Shown: positions 12,509 to 24,201 of the stretch, piece by piece
How the letters are laid out: each line of letters starts with the position of its first letter
Numbering within the stretch: position 1 is the first letter of the stretch
From: Seison nebaliae
Lineage: Eukaryota > Rotifera > Pararotatoria > Seisonacea > Seisonidae
Assembly: GCA_023231475.1 (NCBI GenBank)
Contig: JALJEE010002061.1
Location: 1-64,000, forward strand
Direction of reading: 5' to 3'
Length of the DNA: 64,000 nt
Translations under genes and position numbers: made by a program
The notes under the pieces: model-generated
Told to the model about the DNA's origin: nothing
The model's input: the letters and a program-made list of their open reading frames with translations, nothing else
Databases searched by the model: none

Positions 12509-13669
12509 AAAATTCTAGATAATTATCAAAATAAAATATCCATTAAAATAATACATAAAATCATTTTTATGGTGTTTTCAAAAATTAACATAATATCGAT
12601 ATTTAATACAATTTGTTTTATATTAAAAAATTTTAATAATCATCCACAAAAATGAAAGACATGAAAAGGTTCTGATGCGTCTTTCTAAAAGTTTTGTATT
12701 TCAATACGTTCATAATGAACATTTATCGTATTCCTTGATTGAATAAAATGAGAAATATTTTTATTCTGCAATAAACTTGAATTTTATGTATGACGAGATA
12801 GCGAAAATTTAAATTCTTACAACTTACATGCAATTTTCACCTTCTAAAAACTAAGGTTTCTAAATTTTAGCCTGCATGTTACTTGATAAAATCTGCATGT
12901 CAAAACTACCACTAGAAAGAATTTACAAGTGTAATTCTTATAATGAAAACTAAAATTGCAATTATATATCGAATTAAATGTTTGACCATTTTTTTCTACT
13001 ATTAATCTTCTGTTATATAAATTTTACTAATACGATATCGCTATTTCAAATAAGATGCTATTATTATATATAGAATTTAAGAATAAAACTTTTAATTAAT
13101 ACGTTTAAAGTTTAAACTCCATATTGTAATTTCGATTAAAACCTTTCTAAAGCTTAAGTTCAACTATCATCATCAATTTTTTCGTTATTTCGAAAATAAA
13201 TTGATTTTTTTAATAAGTTTTTTCTTTATGATTTATTCGACGAGAATTCGATCAGAATAAATTAATAAACAATAAAATAAAATATTGAAAAAAACTGATT
13301 ATTATTAATTTTTTCCCAATTTTCATTTAATAAAAAAGCAGTTAATGTCGATTTTCGAAATTGGGAAATTTCAAGTTTAGAAGAATTAAGTAGAAGAAAC
13401 GTCTGTGTTAATTGAAGCTATTAATAAAATTTGAATTGTAAGTTTTTCCGAAGAAAACCGGAAAATGAGAATATGATAAGTAATTTTAATATTTTCTATT
13501 TATTATTTCATTTCGATCAGTATCTATCTTTCATATATTAGAAGTATCTTTTCCCATTCTTTTCCATGATAAGATTGTTATTATTTTTGATGTTGTGTTG
13601 TGGAAGAAATGGTTAGTGGAATATAATTAATTTCGATTTGTGCAGATAGATAAATTGTGAGAAAAAAGA
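12509..13669. other. Non-coding gap between divergent LTA4H-like and eIF1A genes
   Basis: About 1.16 kb of AT-rich sequence with no supportable frame. It must contain both promoters. The last part probably holds a 5' untranslated exon of eIF1A. Confidence 0.5.
13612..13645 (+). other. Possible 5' UTR intron of eIF1A
   Basis: GTTAGT at 13612 and GATTTGTGCAG ending at 13645 fit the splice sites used elsewhere in the window and would leave a 24-base leader before the ATG. It could equally be an acceptor for a leader exon further upstream or a trans-spliced leader. Not testable by frame, since it is untranslated. Confidence 0.3.
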
Positions 13670-14296
13670 ATGCCAAAAAATAAAGGAAAAGGAGGAAAAA
13701 ATCGGAGACGTGGAAAGAATGAACACGAAAAAGACAAGAGAGAATTGATCATAAAAGAACCGGGACAGGAATACGCTCAAGTTCTAAGAATGTTGGGAAA
13801 CGGACGTTTGGAAGCATATTGTTTTGACAAAATTCAACGACTGTGTCACATTCGAGGGAAATTGAGAAAGAAGGTTTGGATCAATAATAACGATGTTATT
13901 CTATTAGGATTACGTGAATTTCAAAATGATAAAGCTGATGTTATTATGAAATATACACCGGATGAAGTGAAAACATTACAGAAGATGGAAGAGATTCCCG
14001 ATAATATTAACGTGATCGATGCAACAACTGACGGAGCACAAACGAAAACAACAAGTGATATCATTTTTGATGAGAAACCGGAAGATGATGTCGACGATGA
14101 AGACGTTCTCCAACAATCACTCGATGATTATATCGGTCATGGAAATATTCCATCCGATGATGATTCTGATGAAAGTGATGAAAGCGAAGATGAAGATGAA
14201 GAGTTCAATTTCATCGGAAAGAATTATGAAGAGCCAAGTTGTGAGAAGCGAAATCGAGGAGGAAAACGAACTGAAATGATCGATATAGATATATGA
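13670..14296 (+). CDS. Translation initiation factor eIF1A
   Basis: Single-exon 208-residue protein. It starts [18 protein letters not shown], the standard eIF1A basic tail, then [20 protein letters not shown] and [12 protein letters not shown], the OB-fold core (about residues 30-110). The C-terminus is acidic (runs of D/E) and ends EMIDIDI, like the family's DIDDI-type end. It is longer than the roughly 144 residues usual in animals, because of a longer acidic tail. eIF1A helps 40S scanning and start-codon selection with eIF1 and the ternary complex. Confidence 0.96.
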   Translation: MPKNKGKGGKNRRRGKNEHEKDKRELIIKEPGQEYAQVLRMLGNGRLEAYCFDKIQRLCHIRGKLRKKVWINNNDVILLGLREFQNDKADVIMKYTPDEVKTLQKMEEIPDNINVIDATTDGAQTKTTSDIIFDEKPEDDVDDEDVLQQSLDDYIGHGNIPSDDDSDESDESEDEDEEFNFIGKNYEEPSCEKRNRGGKRTEMIDIDI

Positions 14297-14357
14297 ATCA
14301 ATCAATTCTTTAATGAAGAAACTTCTTGAAAAATAGAAATTTAATTGTTTTTAATGA

Positions 14358-14363
14358 AATAAA
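14358..14363 (+). terminator. Polyadenylation signal AATAAA
   Basis: About 60 bases after the eIF1A stop; the likely 3' end signal. Confidence 0.5.
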
Positions 14364-14558
14364 AAAAATTTCTCAATTCTCCTTTTCTTTTTACCTACTT
14401 AATTCTCCTGAAGAAATATTCTTGACTTTCCTATATTATACTAATATTAAAATAAGACTAACATTCATAGTATTCAGACAAGAAATATATATATAAAAAA
14501 TGTTTTAATATATTTTTATTTGATTTTAAGATTAATTTAATTTTAATTTTTGAAAAGA

Positions 14559-17500
14559 TTAAATGATATTTTTGAAGTCATCCCAATTGGCAGGTTCTCG
14601 AATTTCCTTTTCCTTTTCCCATAAAATTGTAGCGAATCTCCTTCTGATATGATTCTTCATTTGACGATAAACTGTTTGAATATAATTAGAAATATAGAAA
14701 AAGAAGAAAAGTAGAAACGTCTTCTTTGCTCCCTTAACGTAGATTCTCCCTCTCGAACTGGTAATCGTTCATGCATTTGTTGTAAATTCAGCATGTCAAC
14801 ACTAGATTCTCGATCATCTATTGGGATTTCTCCGAAAAAGTTCTGTTTCTCATTCCATAACCACAGATCTAAAACATACTAGATTTAACGTTGACAATTT
14901 CGGAAAGTTTCAATCAAGATGAAAATTGAACTAACAGTAGCACAAAAGAGATGTTTGTATAATCGTTGAAATAAGAAATAAGTTCGATTAATTTTTGTTA
15001 GAATACTTTCTAATTCTAAACGATTGAACAACATTCGTGAATGACCCGGTTTCTTTAAAAATAGTTTAATTTTTTTTAATATTATACAATTATAACATCG
15101 ACGCAATATTGGAAAACGTAGTCTCTTACGACCTCATTCAAATCGTCGATATTATTCGATCCATTTTCTATTAAGAATTTATATGTTTGAGGAAAACTAA
15201 CAAATTGTGAGAATTATTAGACTAACTGATATTAGTCAAATGAATAGTGTACATCATTTTTAAGAGAACTAATATCTTATCACAATTCATGCACCATCGT
15301 TTAGCAAAATCCATTATATTCTCCAATAAGATACAAGTCTGATCAACTTTTACTTCTGATAATTCACTAAAATGAAGAAATTTCGACAATAATCTATTTT
15401 CATTATTTTGAATTAATCGTTTGAATATTGAATATCGTCACTAAACTTCTTTCTTTTACTTTTATCTGGTTCGTTTAATAAAGTATTGACAGTTTCTCTC
15501 GTTATACCTGTCCTAATTAATACAAAATTACACTTATTATTCATATCGCTCAAGTTAATAAATTAAAACTTTATGTAAGTATCATCACTATCTCGAGCGT
15601 CCTAGAACAATGAAAAAGTTAAGTGAGATAGTGAAAGAGGAAACTTTTTCGAATTTCCCTTCTAAGGAAAAAGTACATCCATGAACACCAAATTTCTTTT
15701 CAAAGAATGCCATGTCAAACGCATAGGCAGTCGGTTCAAGATTGGGTAAGACCATTGACGGAAAAAACAAGCGTTTAAGAATAAAATCATATTCTTCGAT
15801 TGTTGATTCCATCAGCACTTCAATGATATCCGGATCTACCTTTTAATTTAATAAGTGAAATTTCCTGATGGAAATTGGAAGGAAATCAACTTCTTTTCTT
15901 TTTAAAACTTTCACTATTTGTGTAGGAGATCCATTGATTAGAATGTCCAATTCGAGCGCATTCGGCCGTAATGGAAGTGTGACAATTCGTTTAACATGTG
16001 GCCTCCCATAATAAACTTCATTCAAGAGATATTTTATTGGCGTTTGATGTTGTTCGGTGGCGATCAATGTGTTGTATTGAACACAATCTTCATAAATAAT
16101 TCGATTTTCACAAGTAATACCATCAATACGAAACAGACTAGATGTGGTTCGTACTTCTAACATAGGAACACGACTATAAATAGTTTGAGCTATTTCTATC
16201 GGAATAAATCCCAGATCAATTTCTAATTCGGATTTTTCCAAGATAGGAACGTCCGCTAAAGTTATTTCAATTTGCTGAACATTAGGAGGTGTGATCGGTT
16301 TGACAACTTTATTTCCATCAACCGATTTATATTTACTGGGAACAGGTTCTTCATTCAATGCCTTATTCAAATGAGTGTTCACCCAATCATCTTCACTTTC
16401 TCTTGTTCCTTCTGAATCGGTTTTTTTATGCGAAGGAGCAATTGTCCGTTTCTTCGATCGTTTCTTCTTATCAACACCTGATGATGATTTACTTTGCATT
16501 TTCGACGTACTAATTTCCTCTATTTCACTCTTGATTTTTTTCATTAACCGTTTCTTAATATTCGCCACATTAGTACCGTCGGGATCGAGATTTTGTTCAT
16601 CTAGAATTTCCGGTACCATATCCATTAATTTCTGCTCAATATTAGTACGGAAATCATCATCTTCTAACAATTCCGATAATAATTGTTTTTTACTTTTCTT
16701 ATTCTTTTTACCAAACGTCTCCTCCCAATATTCGATAACCGTATCGAGTGCTACTTGTTCCGGTATGGAATGACGTCGAAGAATTGTCTTTATTTTCTTT
16801 TTATATTCATCCTTATTCTTCTTCAATTCTTCTAAACCTTCATCCAATCCTTCTTTCTGGAACGAATTGAGAACAATATTATGTATCTCATTTGCCGTCT
16901 CGTTTATTTCTTCATCAGTTGGACTGATCAATTTAGAAAGTTTTTCTGCCGCCTCACTTAATTCATCTCTTAAAATCAGACTATGAATAGATTTGACGGC
17001 TTGTTTCCGAGTGGGAGTTATACTGCTCGGACTTTTGTTTAGGCTCGTTGCAAATAAGTTTTGGAAACCTTCGGAATCTAACGATTTGGCCCTCTCAACT
17101 AAATCTGCGGCGAAATGTTGTGAACTTCTCGCAGAAATTCTTCGAAACATTTTTTTCAAATGATTATCTTCTTTTACAACTTTCGATAACTCTTCGGAAC
17201 GGAGCAATTGAGCAAAATCACTTTTTTCTTCTTCTGTAAATATTTCAGAAAGACTATACTCTTCATCCTCTTCCACATAATCTTCTCCGATCTCTTTCAA
17301 TAATTTATTGACCATATCTTTCTTCCTTTTAGTCAGAGCAGTTTGTATCTTCTCAGCTTCAACTTCTTTCCGTTTCTCTTCAACTTTCGCTTCTTCTTCT
17401 TCTTCTTTTTTTGCTTGTCCTTCGATTAAACTTGATGTACCTTGATCTTTCGTCTTTTGTTTCATGATAACATCTCCGTCTTCAACTTTCAGATTTGGAA

Positions 17501-19736
17501 ACAAAGTTGCAAATTTACCATATTCCATTTCACCTTTCAACAAGCTCTCTAAATCGGGTTGATTAGTAACGCCTAATTTCTCATAGAAATCCGTTAAAGT
17601 TTCCTTATCGTAATATTGATTTTTTGTTATTTCGAACAATTCGCGTGTAATCTGCTTTTCATCGAATGCTTGCTTCTCATATTTTGAGAAAGGAAAAAAC
17701 TTTTTGAATTTCTTTTGAAACATTCCAAATTCTTCGATCGAATCGATTAATTCATCGAATGTCTCAATGGATTGAATAGAAGCGGTTCGTTCATATAGGA
17801 TTCCATCCTCGTTACCCGATTTCACCATTTTCTCTTTGTTCAAAGCTAATGGATCACGCATATCAACCAAATTGGAAAAGAAGTCCCAATCCATTCGACC
17901 ACTAATCAACTTTTCTATTTCAGTTCGTGTCAATTTATTCAAATATAAATAGTTCTTTATCGTCTCGTCAGGTAGATCTCGTTTCCAAATTCCATTTTTA
18001 ATTTCTGGAGTTATTTCCCAGCCAGTTAACGCTCGTCTTAATGTATAACGATTATGATGTCGCATGTGATTCTGGAGACTTTTACCTACCGACGAATTGA
18101 TCACTCCCTCTCTCTTCAGTGCCAATAAAGTTTGATCGAAAATGTCTTTATTATCTCGATTTGCATATAATCGTTCTACATATCGTTCTAATTTCCCATA
18201 TTTTTTATCAACCGATTCGGAATTCGTTTGATTTTTGAGAGTTTTCTCAAAATTTACTGGAATCGGTTCAAAAGCGTCAGCCAATTTCCATTCGGCCGAT
18301 TGTTCCTGATATCTATCTAAATTGTCTTCAATAAACTGTTGGACATTCAATCGAGCTTTCTGATATTTCACCGTTTCCAGATCCTTGAATTGCTCCACAT
18401 CATAATATAATTCGAAAAATTTTTGACTGATAATTGTGATGATTTCTTCCGAGAACAACTTCGCCAAATCATTATCACCGATATTCAATAGATTGCCACG
18501 ATCTTCAAATAATTTGAATAACGGTTTATTTTTACCCCATTCCGGCACATGCTCATTCAATCTCTTCAATTGTTGGAACGTTAATGGCTCATTAATATCA
18601 AAACGAATTGGTCCGTCTTCTTCCGTACTTTCTGTTACCACTTTTTGTGTTCCGATTTTTTGTGCTTCCGGTTTTTTTGTTTTCAGAAATTCGGCGAAAA
18701 GTTTCTTATCTTTCAATTTCATCGAATATTGTAAATCGACTTTCTTACTTTTTAAAAACTCATCAAAATACATCTTTTTATTCATCTTATCGTCATCACT
18801 AGTTCTCGGTTGTTTGGAAATGGTTGTTATGGTAACGCAACAATTGTAGCCGGATGGGAAAACGCCTTGCACACAACCACATTTCGTTTTGTTTACTTTG
18901 TATCTGATACGATTGCGATTGATGGTTGTGTTATTTTGATTCGTATTATCGGTAATCGATTCATCTAATTCATTCATGTTATTATTCTTGTTCGTAATAC
19001 CATCATTCATTTGATTTTGATTCTCATTTAATGGTTCTTGAAAAAAGTCGAGTCCTTTCTGATGACAATCGAATCTCAAATTCTTCTGAATACAATTATA
19101 TTCGAGATTGAGATATGAACGAAATTCTTCAATATACGCTTTAAAATTCTGCACAATATATTTATCATAAATGATGGTTTGCCAATGAAGTATCTTCCCC
19201 AATTCATATGAAGTAATTTCAGCTTCATTTATCAATTGAGCCAATGTGGCATTCTCAACGTTACACTCATTGAAATAAAGCCAAAGTAATCGTGGTGGCC
19301 ATTTGCGTCGAATGATATGTTCAATGAAACAATTCACTGTCGCTATTAATCGAATGTCAATAAATCGGCTTTTAGTTTCATCAGATAATTGATTATAATT
19401 CATTGGCAATGCAGCACCAACTACCAGACTTCGTTCCTCCTTGTTTAAATAAGCAGTTTGATCCAGAAAATTATTGACGAAAGACGTCATCATCAAATGG
19501 ATCTGTTTGAAGAAACCATCAATATTTGAAGTGATGGAAATGTCGGTGGATAATGTGTTGACGGATATATCGTCAGTATCAGATTGTGTAACTTTTCCAT
19601 TCGATTCGAAATTTGATTCAATTGGTGTTATTTCGGTTAATTTTTCACTTTCAAAATATTCGTACGAACTGAGATTATCAAAATCGAAGGAATTTGCATT
19701 CGATATCGTCGTACTTTCATTATCATCATAACTCAT
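14559..19736 (-). CDS. Large unrecognised protein, nine exons
   Basis: I do not recognise this family. Exons: 19736-15891, 15839-15645, 15601-15570, 15512-15447, 15393-15253, 15196-15088, 15052-14944, 14868-14719, 14671-14559. Together they give exactly 1587 codons with stop, so 1586 residues. The first exon alone is 3.8 kb. No signal peptide or membrane segment. The N-terminal part is helical; around 17.2-17.5 kb is a lysine/glutamate-rich probable coiled coil; a disordered basic stretch lies near 16.4-16.5 kb. The C-terminal 450 residues are hydrophobic, compact and look conserved (for example NLEPTAYAFDMAFFEKKFG, RMLFNRLELESIL, YLWLWNEKQNFFGEIP), and this is where seven of the eight introns lie. 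The small exons carry most of that part. It could be a cytoskeletal or ciliary scaffold, but that is a guess from composition. Confidence 0.8.
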
Positions 19737-19918
19737 TTTTTATTCAAATTACAGAAATACGATATTGAAAAATTCGAATAGTATTGACTTTCCTTATAAG
19801 ATAAAAATATTAAAAGAAGAATAAACCGTTAAAAACGATATTATAAATATGACAAATTTGTTTTTTCTACAGTTATTCTGAATGAGAAAAATTTTAATTT
19901 TTTAATGAAAATTCAAAA
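19737..19918. promoter_or_regulatory. Short divergent promoter region
   Basis: Only 182 bp separate the start codons of the large minus-strand gene and the plus-strand receptor, so both promoters and leaders must fit here. It is strongly A/T-rich with no sharper motif visible. Confidence 0.45.
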
Positions 19919-22603
19919 ATGATCTTATTGATCTTGATCATGTTAATTATCAGGAAGACAACACTACAACATAATGACGATTGCGCAATGTTATTCGATA
20001 TGCATGACGAAGCGTTGCTTAACAATCGAATGTTGAATTGTTGGAATTCGCCGGATGTGGAAGATAATGATGATTTCTTGAGAAAATATTATTGTTATCC
20101 AATTGGAATCGATATTAAATTTCAGGATATGGATCGGCCAGCCTTAATATCCATCAACCAACCATATACTGTCTCGTTTACGGTTGAAATCAAATTAGAT
20201 TTCATATTGAGCGTCATTCACAATTCGAATAATTGTGGACTTAAGGAATTTAGTGATTATAAGCTTTATCAGTTATTACGAGCATGTTCCACCAAGAGTA
20301 CGGCGGATCATTTCGTTGAGAATAAATATGTATTCGCACTAAATAATTCATTGGGAAGTTATTTTGAGCTAGGAAATAAAGCGGCAGATCGAACAAACAC
20401 TGATACCGATCCGATATTATTTCACGAATGTAAATTCCTAGCGAAATTGAAAGTGTGTGAAATAAATGTTCATTCTCGATACTGCTTACCTTGGTATACA
20501 TCAGTATATGAAACTGATTGGGTAGATTTACCAGCCAATGGATGGAAATATGAAAGTCAACTAACTTTGAACACTCTCAATCCGATCGATATGATAGCAG
20601 TCGTAACATTTGGACGAGAAAATGAACATAATTTAGTGATTGCTATGCATGCTCCATTTCCCGTCATCGTATTCGATAGTTGTGGTAATGATAATTGTGA
20701 GAGAGAATATAAAGAGAATTGTACGTCGTGCGAACGCGATTGTGGAAAATGTCATTTCCGAGTTGTTGAAATCGTCTCAATTTCCATGACGATTATTCAT
20801 TTCATTATTTTCTTTTGTTGTTTCTCAGGGAAATTGTATACTTTCCGTTCGAAATATGTTTGGGATGATTCGTGGTTGATACGAACGAACGAAGTTCTCC
20901 AAGTACGAACTAAACCTTATCGACCAACTGAGAAGGATGTGAAAAAATTCCAAATCGATTGGACTGAACAACTAACGGAAGAGGCACATGTCTCTTTATA
21001 TGAATTGACAGTGAAAACTGGAAATTTGGCGAAAGGTGAAATTGTTCGATGTAAATTAGCTGAAATTCGATCGACTATCGTCACCGTCCATTATGTGACA
21101 CATCCATCGGATTTTAAATTGGATAAGAAATTGATGGAAGATATAACGAATATAACGAAAATTCATCATTTGAATTTGAACACTCTCATCGGAATTCGAA
21201 ACCATCCGACCGATCAAGATTTCGTTATATTGTGGGAATATCAATCATTGGGCTCTTTGTCTGATCTTATCCAACGAGATGAATCGACATTTAATTGGGA
21301 TATAAAATTATCTTTCATTACTGACGTTTGTCGAGGATTGAAAGAATTACATGGATTAGGTATCATTCATGGACGATTAACTCCCAGGAAATGTATAGTC
21401 ACTCAGAGATTTATCGTAAAAATTTCCGATTATGGTTTAGATGAAATTAAATATAATACATCATTAGAAGTAAGATTGAAACGGATTTATGATCCCATTA
21501 AAATAATTTGTACGGCACCCGAACTATTTCAAGAGCCACCAATTCGTCAACTGTCTAATGATATTTATTCGTTCGCTTTCATCATGTACGTTGTGTTAAT
21601 GAAACGACCAATTTGGACATCAACCAAAGTATTACCATGTCCGGGATATCAACCTGATCTTCCAACATTCCAAGAAGTAGTGGCGGACGATGAGTTTACT
21701 TCTTATACTAGTGAATATATCAGACCGGATGGTTTGTATTTAGTAAATTTAATGAGTCAATGTTGGGTCCCGAATTATGATGATCGACCAAACATCGAAT
21801 ATATTCATGATCAACTTTTCCACATCCTCCCCGTCACATCAGCAATGGAGAATGTTGTGACGAGGTTAGGTAAGAAATGTGATTTGTTGGAAGAAGAACA
21901 TTTATTGATGTTACAACAATATCTGCCAACTACCGTACTTGTAAGGTCATTAAAATTGAATGAAAAAGTTTATCCAGTCACCATTACCAATTTGCCAATA
22001 GCCGTTTTCCAGATTACTGGAATATACAATGGAACGGAAAGTCGTAATTCTGATCAGATTATGAGAAGATTAAAATTATTTCATTTGGAAGTACTGAAAA
22101 CCGTGTCAAAATACAAAAGTGTTTTCAGATTTCATGCGGAAGCTGATCGCGTATTTCTATGTTCGGGAATTAAAGATATTTATTCAGATGATAATATTAC
22201 CGTTCGCTCCAAAACTACTGGTAATACTCTCCAGAATGATATTGAGTCAATGTTATTGAGTGAACGTTCGTCAGAAACGAAGAATTTAACGTTTACATTT
22301 CCGTCAGACGCCGTTTCTTTCTATTCACAAACATTGTACAACGTTTTGAAAGAGATTGCAGATCTCTTCAACAAATTTCAAGTCATCCCTTTACTTTATT
22401 CTATGAAACATATTCCACATTTCTCATATCGCGCTCTACTTCATAACGGACGAGTAATATCGATATTACACGACGAATTAGTGCCCAAACTCATTTTTTT
22501 GGGTTCTGCCGTAGAGAAATTAGAAACACTTATATATGAAACTGAAGATTATACCATCAAAATTACTGATGATGCAAAAAGGTACACGCAGTTAAATCCT
22601 TAA
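19919..22603 (+). CDS. Receptor guanylyl cyclase homologue with degenerate catalytic domain
   Basis: Single-exon 894-residue membrane protein. N-terminal signal peptide, about 260-residue extracellular part ending in a cysteine knot (CGNDNCEREYKENCTSCERD then CGKC), membrane helix about 283-303, kinase-homology domain about 350-620 with HGRLTPRKC and KISDYGL in place of HRD and DFG, then a cyclase-like domain about 654-894. Aligned by eye with receptor cyclases, SDIVGFT is replaced by FQITGIY (first metal aspartate lost), KVETIGDAY by RFHAEADRV (guanine-binding glutamate to histidine, second aspartate kept), and FGDTVNTASRMES by LGSAVEKLETLIY (catalytic asparagine and arginine lost). It should bind ligand but not make cGMP. 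The frame is intact, so it is not a decaying gene. Confidence 0.85.
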   Translation: MILLILIMLIIRKTTLQHNDDCAMLFDMHDEALLNNRMLNCWNSPDVEDNDDFLRKYYCYPIGIDIKFQDMDRPALISINQPYTVSFTVEIKLDFILSVIHNSNNCGLKEFSDYKLYQLLRACSTKSTADHFVENKYVFALNNSLGSYFELGNKAADRTNTDTDPILFHECKFLAKLKVCEINVHSRYCLPWYTSVYETDWVDLPANGWKYESQLTLNTLNPIDMIAVVTFGRENEHNLVIAMHAPFPVIVFDSCGNDNCEREYKENCTSCERDCGKCHFRVVEIVSISMTIIHFIIFFCCFSGKLYTFRSKYVWDDSWLIRTNEVLQVRTKPYRPTEKDVKKFQIDWTEQLTEEAHVSLYELTVKTGNLAKGEIVRCKLAEIRSTIVTVHYVTHPSDFKLDKKLMEDITNITKIHHLNLNTLIGIRNHPTDQDFVILWEYQSLGSLSDLIQRDESTFNWDIKLSFITDVCRGLKELHGLGIIHGRLTPRKCIVTQRFIVKISDYGLDEIKYNTSLEVRLKRIYDPIKIICTAPELFQEPPIRQLSNDIYSFAFIMYVVLMKRPIWTSTKVLPCPGYQPDLPTFQEVVADDEFTSYTSEYIRPDGLYLVNLMSQCWVPNYDDRPNIEYIHDQLFHILPVTSAMENVVTRLGKKCDLLEEEHLLMLQQYLPTTVLVRSLKLNEKVYPVTITNLPIAVFQITGIYNGTESRNSDQIMRRLKLFHLEVLKTVSKYKSVFRFHAEADRVFLCSGIKDIYSDDNITVRSKTTGNTLQNDIESMLLSERSSETKNLTFTFPSDAVSFYSQTLYNVLKEIADLFNKFQVIPLLYSMKHIPHFSYRALLHNGRVISILHDELVPKLIFLGSAVEKLETLIYETEDYTIKITDDAKRYTQLNP

Positions 22604-22930
22604 AAATTAATAATTTCTTTTTTTTCATTCTTACAATTATTATGACAATTTTTATAATTCTTCTTCTTATTTTCAAATTTATTTTGACAAATAAAAAACA
22701 AATAAATTGGTTTATGAATAAAAAATTAGTTTTCTTCACACTTATCAGAATGATATTCGCAAGATATTTTTATCAGAAATTTTATTTTAGTATAATGTTT
22801 TTTTTTGTAATTAAAACTAAAAAATTTTGAAAATAAAAAAGGAAAGAAATTTATTCCGAAACTTTCTTCATTTAATTTTAATCAAATCATTGAAACACAA
22901 AAAAAAATCATTATTATTTTTCTAAAGAAA
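22604..22930. other. Convergent 3' gap
   Basis: Very A/T-rich stretch between the stops of the receptor (plus) and the secreted orphan (minus). Holds both 3' untranslated regions; nothing else seen. Confidence 0.5.
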
Positions 22931-23621
22931 TTAATCGAATTGGGGTACATCGAGATATGGTCGGAAACGACGCATATACCAGTCTTTCCGTCTTTCTGCT
23001 TTATCGTCACGGAATTCATCGTAGCAATAAGTGGAGCTAAGTTTCCATTCCATTTCTTCCTTTAAGTCCACCCGACGTTGACTTTCAATTCTTTTGAACG
23101 AGTCCATTAAATTGTCATATCGTTTCAATAATTTTGCACAATAAGTTTGATAATCTAGAAATGTTATGGAACTATTAAGTGATATATAATTCGAACCTCG
23201 ACAATCCATTTTACGGTATTTCACTCGGAATTTCTCAATGCGACGATATGTACGATACGTATCTTCATCTTTAAATTTGGCGTACATCGCTCTCAATAAA
23301 TTATCAAGAAAGAAATTGCATTCCAAAACTTTCGTTTTTTCACTTATAACTAGAAAAGAGGGAATATTATTTGTTGAATAAACAGAAATATCGTTAACCA
23401 TCAGTAGTACTCATATCTTTCACATATCCCAAATAATCTTTAGTAGCTTTCGTCTTATCCCAAAATGGATTGTAATTATTAATTGCTACAGATAAATTCT
23501 GTCGAGCAGCTCTAGCTTGGTCACCTTTCGATAAATCGTATGTGGCCACCCATGGAGTTGCGGCTTCGATAAAACTCACAAAAAAAAAGAAATTAATAAT
23601 AATTAAAGTAAAACTAAACAT
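22931..23621 (-). CDS. Small secreted orphan protein
   Basis: Two exons, 23621-23399 and 23349-22931, joined over a 49-bp intron (GTTAAC...TTTTCTAG) give 213 residues. The N-terminus is a clear signal peptide (hydrophobic core ending FFFVSFIEAA). The mature part is charged, tyrosine- and arginine-rich, with few cysteines, and is predicted helical. I do not recognise a family. Nearest alternatives are a secreted cuticle or surface protein, or a lumenal helper protein. The upstream stretch to the next gene is non-coding. Confidence 0.7.
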
Positions 23622-24201
23622 ATTTAGTTATAATTTCTCCTTAACCAAGTCATCGAATTTATATCGACACATAATTCATAACAGATACATGATGACATAC
23701 CATAAAGGAACTTGAATTTTTTAAATTCTAATTACCGTAATCTTTTTGCTTCTTTCACAAACAACAATTTTCTTTCGCAGAACAATGAGAAAATTTTTTA
23801 TGAAATATTTGACGTTTTCCTTATAAGTATTTTATTATCACTTCTCTTTAAAAATTTTCCAACTTCATTCGCATCCTTTCAATTATCATTCATTTAACGA
23901 AAAATCTATCGTTTCTATAATAATTGCCTAATAATAAATTCCTTAACATTTCTGTGACGTTTGAAGAATTTACTATAAAAATTAATAAAGTTTAAAAAAA
24001 GTTAAATTTAAAACTTGGGTAAATGTTAAAATGAATAAAGATTTTTGATAAAATTAACGTCAAATAGGAATATGATTTAATGAGAGTGAAAATAGAGCAC
24101 TAATTTGAATGGGAAGCGTTTTACACGTAAAATAGAAGAATTTGAATTGTCGGACAACTTGGAATTGATTCGAAGTCGACCTTTGTTATGAATATAGGAC
24201 A
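23622..24201. other. Non-coding gap between divergent genes
   Basis: 580 bp between the secreted orphan (minus) and glucosidase I (plus). A/T-rich; no coding signal; should contain both promoters. Confidence 0.5.

Noticed and set aside
15843-15845. In-frame stop (readthrough candidate) ending the 3.9-kb minus-strand frame
   Set aside because: The stop lies in a 51-bp intron (15840-15890, GTTGAT...AAAAG); splicing continues in the same frame.
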